Assembly: GCA_016703605.1 (NCBI GenBank)
Contig: JADJBU010000026.1
Location: 620,001-684,000, forward strand
Source of the DNA: Candidatus Villigracilis adiacens
GTDB taxonomy: Bacteria; Chloroflexota; Anaerolineae; Anaerolineales; Villigracilaceae
Direction of reading: 5' to 3'
Length of the DNA stretch: 64,000 bases
Below, one piece after another: positions 17,213 through 25,085 of this stretch (position 1 is its first letter; each line of letters starts with the position of its first letter). Both the position numbers and the translations under genes were made by a program. Below the pieces are notes generated by a model. The model had not been told where the DNA came from. It did no database searches and was given only the letters and a program-made list of their open reading frames with translations.

Positions 17213-18292
17213 TCACCGTCTGCGCCGCGCATTCCGGCGGACGGCTTCGATCTGTTCCTCGGTCACTTCGCGTTCAAAGGAGCGAAACCCGCTCAACCGG
17301 AACCCATGCCTCTCGGCAATCGCGGTAATCTCCCGAACGCGTTCAAGCGTGATTTCCCTACCCACCGTGTAATCTTCGAACCTGCCTTCCAGTGCGAGGG
17401 CAATTGTCTCTGCCATGCAGGCATACGCCTTGCCTTCGGGAAAGCCGAAGTTAAAATGGAAATCCACGGGGCCTGGCACATCCACCATACCGCCGTCAAT
17501 CACTAATATATCATCTCTCACAGCCGCCACCATTGCAGAAACATCGCGAGGGCGCGCCACATCGCAAACCACGCTGCCCGGCTGCAAATGTTCCGGCTGG
17601 ATGACATCATGGATCGCGCTTGTCACCGTCAGGATCAACTGGGCGTCCTTCAACACATCCATCTTCGTGCTGATGAAAAGCTCGCCTCTCGCCTGGACCT
17701 GTAACCTGTCTCGCAAGACGCGAAGTTTGGTCTCGTCCCGGGCGATGAGCAAGGTCCGGGCAGCCTCACCAGCCAAAAGTTCAGCGCAGACCCGCCCAAT
17801 CGAACCGGTGGCTCCCACCACGGCAACCGTCGCATCCTTCATTTCGATATCCATGACCTTCGCCGCGTCGCGGATGGCTTGCGCCGCCATCATCACCGTG
17901 TATGAGTCGCCGGTGGTGACGGGGATAGCGAGACGGTTGGCAATGGTCGTTCCGGCGTCCCCCACCACCGAGGTAAAGGCGCCCAGCCCGAGGATGTTCG
18001 CGCCGAGCCTTTCCGCCATGCGGCCTGTCTGGATAATTTTACGATAGACCGCCCCCTCAGGCAACTGCATCATGCGCCGCGGAGTATACGGACATGCAAG
18101 GAACCAGCCTTTCACCTGTTTTCCGGTGGCTTGCGAGGTGATTCCTTCGATTTCAGAAATGTAAACCGGGGGGAAATAAGTGGAAAAGAAGTCAATTTGC
18201 CCCTCTGTGAGTACCTTGCCCAGAAATGGGAATTTCCGGCTGACATCGCGCTTGGGGTCGATGGGGTGAATGATGAAGGCGAAGCTATCCAT
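17213..18292 (-). CDS. Long-chain acyl-ACP reductase-like protein (AAR family)
   Basis: A 359-residue Rossmann-fold oxidoreductase resembling cyanobacterial acyl-[acyl-carrier-protein] reductase, which makes fatty aldehydes from acyl-ACP with NADPH. Shared elements are the N-terminal FAFIIHPID...RDVSR, ITSQATGK (residues 51-58), LGLGAFTSVV near 101, TTGDSYT near 126, the cofactor loop VVGATGSIG (158-166), VIDGGMVD (264-271) and YACMAET, whose Cys292 aligns with the catalytic acyl-thioester Cys (Cys294) of the Synechococcus enzyme. No aldehyde-deformylating oxygenase is in the window. It starts 12 nt after the hexapeptide-repeat gene. Shikimate-dehydrogenase-like annotation would be the common alternative label. 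Confidence 0.75.
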   Translation of the reverse strand: MDSFAFIIHPIDPKRDVSRKFPFLGKVLTEGQIDFFSTYFPPVYISEIEGITSQATGKQVKGWFLACPYTPRRMMQLPEGAVYRKIIQTGRMAERLGANILGLGAFTSVVGDAGTTIANRLAIPVTTGDSYTVMMAAQAIRDAAKVMDIEMKDATVAVVGATGSIGRVCAELLAGEAARTLLIARDETKLRVLRDRLQVQARGELFISTKMDVLKDAQLILTVTSAIHDVIQPEHLQPGSVVCDVARPRDVSAMVAAVRDDILVIDGGMVDVPGPVDFHFNFGFPEGKAYACMAETIALALEGRFEDYTVGREITLERVREITAIAERHGFRLSGFRSFEREVTEEQIEAVRRNARRRR

Positions 18293-18304
18293 ATTCTGTC
18301 GGGG

Positions 18305-19582
18305 CTACCAGGACTCGGTCTCTTTATGGCGGCTTTGGTGATACGGGGTCTGGTGCAGGTGCGCCTGCTTCCAGTGATGATGGTCGCTTTGTTCGTAGGT
18401 CACATCCCGGTCGATCACCCGCCGCTCGGCAGACGCCGCCAGCACCACGTCCGATTCAATCGTGCGCGCCGGGTAGACCACCATGCCCGAGCCGATCCGG
18501 CAGTTGTGACCCACGCACCCACCCAAGACCGGACGATTCGAGAGAGAGAGTATCCCGTTTCCGTCGCGGGCGCGAATCGGCAGGGGGATCAGGTTGTAAT
18601 CAGTAAACGTGGAACCGGCGCCGATAAAGGTGTTGCGCCCCACCACACACATTTGCAGGCAGGTGTTCTGCGCCACCATCGTATTCTCCATGACGGTCGT
18701 CATGAACAGCGCCGTGCGGAAGGGCAGAAAAGCGCCGTCGCCCACCACCGAAAGCATCAACTGCACATCCTGCGAGACGTTGACGTTATTGCCGATGACG
18801 CAATTCTCGATGACCGCCCCGGCATTGATCGTGACATTGTCACCGATGATGGTCGGTCCGTGGATGACCGCGCTCGGGTCGATGATGCAGCCCTTGCCGA
18901 CCTTGACCAATTCCGAACACTCCAGAATCTGGCGTCCCTCATAAATGGCTTTGCCGATGATCTTGAACTTGAACCCGAGATCTTCGTTGAGGCGTTTTTC
19001 GAAACGCGCTCCCCGGGCAAACTGACTGAAGACCATGTCGGCAATGAACACATGCACCCAGGAGTCGATTGCGATCAGGGCGCGCAGCGGAACCTGAAAG
19101 ACCAGGTCGCCGCTCTGGTCGCCCATATAGGTCGGCACATGGTAGTAACCGATCTCGCGCGCCTGCATATCAATGACCAGCGGTTCGGTTCCCGCCACAG
19201 GACCGTTGGGGTAATACCAGAAATCAGCCAGGTACAAACTCCCCGCGGGCGTGTACGATGTGGAAAGCGGAAAGGCATGTTCGCGAAAAGCCGGGTCGTC
19301 CGCCCGAAACGCCGCGCGGACGGGGCGCTTTCGTTTTATCGCCTCGGTCATAAACGCCTCGACAAAATGTTTATCGAAGAACAGGTTGTCGCGGTACATG
19401 ATGGTCGGCTCGCGCACCGGCTGGACGCGCTCGCCGTGTTTGAGTTCCATCTCGCGGGTCACATAGGGAGCAAGCAGGTTTCGTTGGTGAAGCCAGAGGG
19501 GGGAATTTTGAATGCGGAGTTCACGCGCAGGTTCGCAAAAGGGCGTGACGTGGTTCGGCGCGTTAAGGATGACCTTGAGCAT
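18305..19582 (-). CDS. Left-handed beta-helix (hexapeptide-repeat) protein
   Basis: A 425-residue protein. Residues about 230-390 show repeated [LIV]-G-x4 hexapeptides (CIIDPSAVIHGPTIIGDNVTI, VIGNNVNV, VVGRNTFIGAGS, CVGHNCRIGSG), the left-handed beta-helix of acyl- and sugar-nucleotide transferases such as the GlmU C-terminal domain. The first ~200 residues are less clear. The C-terminus is His-rich (DHHHWKQ...HLHQ). It may be an acyltransferase acting with the neighbouring acyl-ACP reductase, but this is inferred from position. A -10 box 7 nt before the ATG gives it a private leaderless promoter. Confidence 0.8.
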   Translation of the reverse strand: MLKVILNAPNHVTPFCEPARELRIQNSPLWLHQRNLLAPYVTREMELKHGERVQPVREPTIMYRDNLFFDKHFVEAFMTEAIKRKRPVRAAFRADDPAFREHAFPLSTSYTPAGSLYLADFWYYPNGPVAGTEPLVIDMQAREIGYYHVPTYMGDQSGDLVFQVPLRALIAIDSWVHVFIADMVFSQFARGARFEKRLNEDLGFKFKIIGKAIYEGRQILECSELVKVGKGCIIDPSAVIHGPTIIGDNVTINAGAVIENCVIGNNVNVSQDVQLMLSVVGDGAFLPFRTALFMTTVMENTMVAQNTCLQMCVVGRNTFIGAGSTFTDYNLIPLPIRARDGNGILSLSNRPVLGGCVGHNCRIGSGMVVYPARTIESDVVLAASAERRVIDRDVTYEQSDHHHWKQAHLHQTPYHQSRHKETESW

Positions 19583-19589
19583 GGCGGGA

Positions 19590-19595
19590 ATTATA
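19590..19595 (-). promoter_or_regulatory. -10 box of a leaderless internal promoter
   Basis: TATAAT on the minus strand ends 7 nt before the ATG at 19582, giving an internal start point within the signalling cluster. Confidence 0.5.
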
Positions 19596-19647
19596 AATCA
19601 AAGCGCGCCGGGGGCGCGATGATTGGGCATACAAAATCGTTTTTGCC

Positions 19648-20271
19648 CTACGTCAACGGTTTTTTTTGAATCAGGATCGTACAACGCTCATCGCCGCGGG
19701 CATGACAGGCAATCTCCTCCACCTGGAACACCTTTCCCCCGCTCAGCCAATAAAGCGCCTCTTGCAGCAGCCCCACCGCAAGATGACAGACCGGCTCGTC
19801 CGCAACCCTCCCCCAGCACAGGGGACAACGCTCGATATGCCAGAGAATCTCCGAATCAGTTTCCGCTACCCGCACCTGCTGATCGGTGTATTTGTTGAAC
19901 AGCCCCGCAAAGGAACCTGCCCCGGCATGGAGTTTGGTCGAAAGCGGCAGCAGCCGGAAAGCCGTCTCAGTCAACCCGAGCATCGAACCGTATTCCTTCA
20001 ATCCATACTTGAAACAGGACCGCCCAACCCTGAGCGCCAGCCCCCGCCCCCCGCGCGGACCATAGAGTTCTTCCAGCGCCTGGTGCAGGCGGCTGACCGC
20101 TTCAAAAGAAAACGTCCGTTCTTCAAGACCGGAACGGACATTTTGCGCCGCCTCTTCCAACTCGCCAACCTGCAAGACCGCTTCCAGTCCGCCCCTGCCG
20201 ATCACCTCCTCCAACCCCAACAGGATGATCCTGCCCATCTTTTGAGGGGATCCAAAGGCGGCGGTACTCAT
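19648..20271 (-). CDS. V4R (4-vinyl reductase) domain protein
   Basis: A 207-residue protein of the V4R fold, a small-molecule-binding domain found in activators of aromatic catabolism and in bacteriochlorophyll enzymes. Key residues lie in the C-terminal half: ERCPLCWGR near 148-156, PVCHLAVG near 163-170, and the terminal EEIACHARGDERC near 188-200 with Cys/His ligands typical of the family. The stop overlaps the hydrolase start by 4 nt, so it directly follows that gene in the operon. A hydrophobic ligand sensor role fits both the fold and the lipid-enzyme neighbours, but is inferred. Confidence 0.85.
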   Translation of the reverse strand: MSTAAFGSPQKMGRIILLGLEEVIGRGGLEAVLQVGELEEAAQNVRSGLEERTFSFEAVSRLHQALEELYGPRGGRGLALRVGRSCFKYGLKEYGSMLGLTETAFRLLPLSTKLHAGAGSFAGLFNKYTDQQVRVAETDSEILWHIERCPLCWGRVADEPVCHLAVGLLQEALYWLSGGKVFQVEEIACHARGDERCTILIQKKPLT

Positions 20272-21065
20272 TGAGGCTGCAGGTCTTCATCGAGAAAGTT
20301 TTTTAATTTCTGGTTGAACTGGATCGGCTCATCCAGCATGATGAAATGCCCCGCCGTATTGAAGCGGTCGATGCGGGCTTTGCCCACGCCCTCCAAAAGA
20401 GGTTTCCATTGATTTGGGTTGACAACGATATCCGTATCGCCGTACATTCCCAGTACCGGGCATTGGACCATGTGCAGGCTCGGGCGCAGGTCGGTGCGGC
20501 GCAGCGAACCGATGCTGGAAAAGAACGCCTCCAGCGAAACCTGCGACACATCGCGGTCCATCATCTTCGCCCAATTTTTATCCTTCGAATAGAACGGGGA
20601 AAGGATGCGGTAGAACCCCTTGTAGATCCACAAATTATGATACGTCAACCAGCCCATGGTGCGATAACCGAACACCCGCGGAAAGAAATATAAGGAAGAC
20701 CCCGCGATCGGCGAACCGATCACCACCACCTTCTGCACCCGGTCAGGATGCTGGATGGCGGTCATCAGGCTGACCGTGCCGCCCATGCTGTGCCCCACCA
20801 GCGGCGCGCGGACAATGCCCAATTGCTCCATGAATTGATACACCAGGCTGACAAAATCCTTGACGGCGTAGGTCGAACGCTTGGTGCCAGACTCCCCGAA
20901 TCCCCAAAAGTCGAGCGCGTACGTGCGGTAGAACGCGCCCAGATAAGCCATCGTATCCTCCCACAACCCCCACGAGCCCTGGTAGCCATGCAGAAGGATG
21001 ACGGGTTTCCCCCGTCCATACACTTCATAATGAACGATCCCTTGGTCAGTCGTAATGGAAGACAC
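20268..21065 (-). CDS. Alpha/beta hydrolase with Ser nucleophile
   Basis: A 265-residue alpha/beta hydrolase. Nucleophile elbow VGHSMGG puts Ser93 at the position where the paralogue at 7622-8407 has Asp. Oxyanion region LLHGYQGSW (24-32), likely acid Asp in YGDTDIV and His in TAGHFIM near residue 242 complete a standard triad, so an esterase, thioesterase or lipase-like activity is plausible. It overlaps the V4R gene by 4 nt and follows the GTPase gene by 19 nt. Confidence 0.88.
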   Translation of the reverse strand: MSSITTDQGIVHYEVYGRGKPVILLHGYQGSWGLWEDTMAYLGAFYRTYALDFWGFGESGTKRSTYAVKDFVSLVYQFMEQLGIVRAPLVGHSMGGTVSLMTAIQHPDRVQKVVVIGSPIAGSSLYFFPRVFGYRTMGWLTYHNLWIYKGFYRILSPFYSKDKNWAKMMDRDVSQVSLEAFFSSIGSLRRTDLRPSLHMVQCPVLGMYGDTDIVVNPNQWKPLLEGVGKARIDRFNTAGHFIMLDEPIQFNQKLKNFLDEDLQPQ

Positions 21066-21084
21066 GGTTAAACGTCGCCTGCCG

Positions 21085-21621
21085 TTATTTTCCGTCCATC
21101 TCGCTCATAATGCTGTACAGCAATTCGAGCAAAACGGTCTTCACGGAATCCTTCTCCGTCGCAACGCAGGGCAGAAGTTTGGTCTGCTTATCGAGCCGCA
21201 GGGCATGACCCATATCCTCCAGGTCCCAGGCATCGTCCCGGTCCTGCTTATTGGCGGCAACCACGAACGGAGTGGGCGCATAGGCGCGGAATGTCTCCAA
21301 AATCGAACGCGCCTCGCGGAACGTCTCCGGGCGGGTGCTGTCCACCATCACAATGAAACCCAGCATCCCCTCCGAAAGGATTTCCCACATGAAATCAAAG
21401 CGCTTCTGTCCCGGCGTGCCGAACAGATAAAGAACCAGGTCCTGATCCACGGTAATGCGCCCGAAATCCATCGCCACGGTGGTGGCGTTCTTCACCGCGC
21501 GCTCGTCATCGGAAGATATTTTGCGCTCCGTGGCAACAACGTCAATCTCGCTGACAGACTGAATGAACTGCGTCTTGCCAGCGCTGAATGGACCTGTGAC
21601 CACCATTTTGACCGTTTGCAT
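21085..21621 (-). CDS. Small GTPase, MglA-like
   Basis: A 178-residue Ras-like GTPase of the bacterial MglA-related group. The P-loop GPFSAGKT is at about 10-17, the switch II region reads LFGTPGQKRFDFMW near 69-82 with the Gln-containing GQ, and the guanine-specificity motif is ANKQD near 128-132. Such GTPases act in polarity, motility and second-messenger signalling with roadblock partners. No roadblock (MglB) gene is adjacent; the upstream DUF4388 protein may fill the partner role. Confidence 0.9.
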   Translation of the reverse strand: MQTVKMVVTGPFSAGKTQFIQSVSEIDVVATERKISSDDERAVKNATTVAMDFGRITVDQDLVLYLFGTPGQKRFDFMWEILSEGMLGFIVMVDSTRPETFREARSILETFRAYAPTPFVVAANKQDRDDAWDLEDMGHALRLDKQTKLLPCVATEKDSVKTVLLELLYSIMSEMDGK

Positions 21622-21647
21622 AATTCCTATCCTTTCGGCCTCGATAA

Positions 21648-22454
21648 CTACAATGAACGGATACGGCCGATCAATTTGTTGACCAATGTCTTCTTTTCTT
21701 CGATCTCCTGCGGCGCCAGCGGCTTGGCTGCCTGCGGCGTCGGCGCATCGGCGGGGCGTACCAGCTCCACCAGACCTGCCTGCAAGAGACCATACACAAT
21801 CCGCCGGATCTCCACCTCGGAGAGTTTATTCGTCCGGGCGATCAGGCGCATGGAATTTTTCGGGTCCACGAACTTGACCACCTTCCACTCATCCACGCTC
21901 AGGTTGACGTTGGTCAGGGGGCGTTCGGTGAACTTGAGCGCCATATCGAGGCTCGGAATTTCATCCTGCAACTGCTCCAACTCACGCAACTGCCGCGAAC
22001 CTTCGATGATGATGTTTTCCAGGTCGAGCCGCACATTGATGCGGTCTTCCGGCGGCAGCATCTCGTTTTCGAACCGAAAGATGCCCTCCACCCAGGTGAA
22101 CAAACGCCGCAACTGGTCGGTAAAGTACGTCTGCAAATTCAGCAGAATATCTTCGCGCGAGACATACCCCGCGTTGATCAACAGCAGACCCAGCTCCTTA
22201 TCCGACATCTGCCCGGCCCTCTCGATGATGGCCTTATACTGGTTGGCGTTGATCTTGTTCGATTTATAAAGCACCGAGGCAAGGTTCCCATCCTCCTTGC
22301 CGATGCGGGCATACGCCAGTTTCCCTTCGCGGAACGAAACAAACGCCTGTTCCGACACCCCATCGATCACCAGCGTCCCCGTCTTGCTGGCAAGATTGAT
22401 CAGGTTCAGGAGTTGGGTGATCGTAAAATCTCGTAAATTTCCGCGAAGCGCCAT
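21648..22454 (-). CDS. DUF4388 domain protein
   Basis: A 268-residue cytoplasmic protein. The N-terminal ~100 residues are the DUF4388/PatA-like domain (FTITQLLNLINLASKTGTLVI, then FREGKLAYARIG). A middle helical part follows, then a winged-helix-like segment with EWKVVKFVDPKNSMRLIART near 190-215. The protein ends in a variable Pro/Ala-rich linker and basic tail. It is first in the operon, with a good GAGG Shine-Dalgarno, and is typically found beside GTPases or response regulators. Confidence 0.88.
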   Translation of the reverse strand: MALRGNLRDFTITQLLNLINLASKTGTLVIDGVSEQAFVSFREGKLAYARIGKEDGNLASVLYKSNKINANQYKAIIERAGQMSDKELGLLLINAGYVSREDILLNLQTYFTDQLRRLFTWVEGIFRFENEMLPPEDRINVRLDLENIIIEGSRQLRELEQLQDEIPSLDMALKFTERPLTNVNLSVDEWKVVKFVDPKNSMRLIARTNKLSEVEIRRIVYGLLQAGLVELVRPADAPTPQAAKPLAPQEIEEKKTLVNKLIGRIRSL

Positions 22455-22492
22455 AAATCCTCTAAATCCCTCTTATAAAGGGAGTGCGCAAA

Positions 22493-22522
22493 ATTATACT
22501 TGGTAAAGTAAGAATGCGTCAA
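22493..22522 (-). promoter_or_regulatory. Promoter of the DUF4388-GTPase-hydrolase-V4R operon
   Basis: On the minus strand TTGACG and TATAAT are separated by 18 bp, about 39 bp upstream of the DUF4388 ATG. This is the strongest sigma-70-type promoter seen for the 7.6-22.5 kb cluster. The ~190 bp beyond it up to 22712 hold no supported gene. Confidence 0.75.
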
Positions 22523-22712
22523 TTAACCTGTTTGCACTCTTGTATGGGATGCCTCACACCGTCGGCTTTTCCCATTTATTAATTGGTCCACGCCCAAACC
22601 TTCCCAGCCTTAACAACAATCGCCTCCCCCTCGAACCGAACCTGCCCCCGCCGCCCGGCATGATCCGCCGCCTGCGCCTTCCCCCGCTTCGCGCAAGCCA
22701 GCGGACATCCCA

Positions 22713-24050
22713 CTACGCCAGCGGGTACACAACTGAAAGCTTCTTCGGGAAGAGCGCATTCACCAAAACCCGCGCCGTGTTGTTGCTCCAAAAGCAATCC
22801 ACAAAGACATGGTGCAAATCGTCGAAACTGCGATGCCCAAACAAAAGATGATGGAAGGTCAGGTCGGGGAAACTGGCATCCGTCTCAATGCCCGATCCGA
22901 CCTGCATCGGCTCGATGGACGTAATGCGCCCGCCCTCGAAGGCAATGCGGATTCCGCTGGTGTAAAAATCCAACTTCAACTCGCCCGAATATCCCGCCGC
23001 AATGGATCGCGCCAAACGTTCCTCCAAAACCGGCTGGATGCGCTTCAAGAAAGCGGGCAGATCCGGCACACGAGTGTAGAACGCGTATGGCTCGCGCTTT
23101 GCGGGCAGGCAGTCATCCAAAGCCTCGTAAGCGGGGTGATGCTCGCCAAGTGAAAAACCGAACATGGTATGCGTTGTTCCATCCCGCGCCGCAATTTCAC
23201 CGCCTTTCTTCCATAGATAACGCGCCACGCTGGGTGATATCTCTAAAAACGAAACACCATCCACCAATGCAAAGTAGACGCATACCAAACCGTCCATCCA
23301 CATGCTTTTTGGATGCTCAACGAAACCAAGCCGTTTTCCCTCCCTGTTTTCGATGATCATTTTTTCATAGCACAGCGCATTTTTTGGATTCTTGTCAAAC
23401 GATTCATAACGGACGATCTCCGGCGAACGTTTGCAGGAGATGAGATGTTTGCCTTCCCAGGCTTCGTAGGTTTGCAACACGAATTCAAGGTCGCCTTCAT
23501 CGGCGGCGCGAAACGCAACCGGCTCGTTTTCGTCCTTTAATTTCGGCAAATTGGCTTCATAGCCGCTGCGCCTCCCGGTAAGATTCAACGCCATGTCATA
23601 ACCGAATTGACGGTAAAAATACGGAATGCCCGTGATGAACTGCATCAAGTGACCGCGTTCCGCGCTCCACTTGTGAACCTCGTCCATTTGGATTCGCACC
23701 AAGCCGCGCCTGCGATACTCAGGCAATGTGCAGATCAATTCGGGTCTGCCTGCGCCAAACTCAACACCGGCATACGTCCACGTCTGCGAGATCAGGCACA
23801 AGGTCGAGACGATGCGCCCGGTGGCAGTCTCCTCCACCACCGTAAAATCGGCGGCGTTCGTTGTCGGGTGCGTCCCCGCGGCCAGGTCGCGGATCCAGGC
23901 ATCAACGCTCGCATCCGGTTCGTCAGGTCCGTTGTCGCTGTGCATCCGGCTGTTGATGTCTGCCAATGCATCGGCGTCGGCGGGCGAACCGCGCCTCAAG
24001 ATCAAACCGTCACCGAGGTCACGGATCAATAAATCAGATTTTGTATTCAT
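22713..24050 (-). CDS. Eis-like GNAT acetyltransferase with SCP2-like C-terminus
   Basis: A 445-residue protein with the layout of the Eis family: GNAT domain (about 15-160, acetyl-CoA loop TLPEYRRRGLVR), second GNAT-like region (160-300) and a C-terminal SCP2-like domain (310-445) containing the G-E-L-K-L-D-F-Y strand. Known members acetylate aminoglycosides or other amines. The start codon lies 3 nt after the HAD gene stop, so the two are co-transcribed. The natural substrate here is unknown. Confidence 0.85.
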   Translation of the reverse strand: MNTKSDLLIRDLGDGLILRRGSPADADALADINSRMHSDNGPDEPDASVDAWIRDLAAGTHPTTNAADFTVVEETATGRIVSTLCLISQTWTYAGVEFGAGRPELICTLPEYRRRGLVRIQMDEVHKWSAERGHLMQFITGIPYFYRQFGYDMALNLTGRRSGYEANLPKLKDENEPVAFRAADEGDLEFVLQTYEAWEGKHLISCKRSPEIVRYESFDKNPKNALCYEKMIIENREGKRLGFVEHPKSMWMDGLVCVYFALVDGVSFLEISPSVARYLWKKGGEIAARDGTTHTMFGFSLGEHHPAYEALDDCLPAKREPYAFYTRVPDLPAFLKRIQPVLEERLARSIAAGYSGELKLDFYTSGIRIAFEGGRITSIEPMQVGSGIETDASFPDLTFHHLLFGHRSFDDLHHVFVDCFWSNNTARVLVNALFPKKLSVVYPLA

Positions 24051-24053
24051 GGT

Positions 24054-24659
24054 TTATTCTTTCAAAAGTTTCTTCAACTCATTCATCGCCTCGAGCGGGT
24101 CACGAAAGAGGATGCCCTTCATGCCAAGCGCTTCACAGGCTTCGATATTCGCAGGCACATCATCGACGAAGACCACCGCCTTCGGCTCGACCCGAGCCTG
24201 CTCCAACGCAAGGAGATAGATCTTCGCCTCAGGCTTTGCCGCCCCAACCTCCGCCGAGATGGTAAGCGTATCAAAGACCTCATCCAACTTCTGGCGGACG
24301 AGATACTCGCGCATATCCGACCAGGCATTGCTGATCAGCCCGGTTTTGAAACGCGGACGCAGCGAGCGCAAATACTCCACAATCGAATGGTCGATGACAT
24401 CCCCGGCAAAGAACTCGCGTTCCACATCGGCGATCTCGTTCCTGCCGACCTTCAAACGTTTGGCAACCGCCTCCCAATGCTTTTCCGCAGCCAACTCCCC
24501 CACTGTGGCTTGTTTCGCCGTTGGGCTGTTGAAGACAATATTGTCAATGTCGTCATATTCCATGCCAAAACGCTGCGCCAACTGCTGGCGCGGCGCTTGA
24601 AACTCGGTGCGCTGAATGACGCCGCCGAAATCGAAAAAGACTGCTTGTATCTTCATCAT
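24054..24659 (-). CDS. HAD-superfamily hydrolase, subfamily IA
   Basis: A 201-residue phosphatase-like protein. Motif I FDFGGVI carries a Gly where many have DGT, motif II is LISNAWSD, motif III the Lys in GAAKPEA and motif IV VFVDDVPANIE. The second ATG pair with GAGG 5 nt upstream was chosen; a TTG further upstream is possible. Substrate is not predictable from sequence. Confidence 0.88.
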   Translation of the reverse strand: MMKIQAVFFDFGGVIQRTEFQAPRQQLAQRFGMEYDDIDNIVFNSPTAKQATVGELAAEKHWEAVAKRLKVGRNEIADVEREFFAGDVIDHSIVEYLRSLRPRFKTGLISNAWSDMREYLVRQKLDEVFDTLTISAEVGAAKPEAKIYLLALEQARVEPKAVVFVDDVPANIEACEALGMKGILFRDPLEAMNELKKLLKE

Positions 24660-24688
24660 GTTCCTCAAAAAAAGTAACTGCTCAGCCC

Positions 24689-24775
24689 GTCATTTCGACG
24701 AATGCCAGCGAGGAGAAATCCAGCGCAATATTGAGGAAGATTTCTCGTGGCGCCTCGCGCCACTCCAAATGACAT
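24689..24775. repeat. CGTCATTTCGACG...GAGAAATC/GGCGCCTCGCGCC repeat
   Basis: Starts GTCATTTCGACGAATGCC, contains AGGAGAAATCCAGC and AGATTTCTCG in opposite orientation, and ends with GTGGCGCCTCGCGCCACTCCAAATGAC, so the ends are partly complementary. The GTGGCGC(C)TCGCGCCAC core is shared with the repeats at 54985-55061 and 57249-57324. No gene lies in 24660-25085; this stretch holds repeats and a terminator only. Confidence 0.65.
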
Positions 24776-24872
24776 GGCAGAGATGCAAATGCCTGAGCAG
24801 TTACCAAAAAAATATGGCTCTCTGTTTACTGACAGGATACCCGCCCGTTCAGAAGAACTTCTGCCGCGGACA

Positions 24873-24951
24873 CTTCGACAGGCTCCGTACAGGTTTCACT
24901 GATTTTCGCGGATTGTCAAAGAAAAATCCGCGTGAATTCGCGTGATCCGCA
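24873..24951. repeat. CTTCGACAGGCTC and TTTCGCGGATT/AATCCGCG repeat
   Basis: Begins with CTTCGACAGGCTCCGTACAGG, a repeat whose inverted form (CCTGAGCGAAGTCGAAG) is at 60444-60462. It continues with TTTTCGCGGATTGTCAAAGAAAAATCCGCGTG, an imperfect hairpin, and ATTCGCGTGATCCGC. Noncoding. Confidence 0.55.
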
Positions 24952-25024
24952 GCTATGGTTTTTCTTTTCCCGTTAAACGGTAGCGCCGATTTTATCAATT
25001 GGACTCTTACGCCTGCGGGCGGTT

Positions 25025-25060
25025 AAAAAAATCCCGCAGGTAATCGAAATCACCTGCGGG
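25025..25060 (-). terminator. Terminator of the acetyltransferase operon
   Basis: On the minus strand CCCGCAGGT, a 10-nt loop, ACCTGCGGG, then ATTTTTTT. It lies 26 nt after the stop of the zinc-ribbon gene. Confidence 0.88.
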
Positions 25061-25085
25061 TCACGGTCATGCGCGGGAAAGCAGC

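Noticed and set aside
22523..22712. Possible coding remnant on the minus strand (ends G-E-A-I-V-V-K-A-G-K-V-W-A-W-T-N)
   Set aside because: The frame has no start with a ribosome-binding site and overlaps the end of the Eis-like gene in another frame. No family was recognised, so it is left as noncoding.
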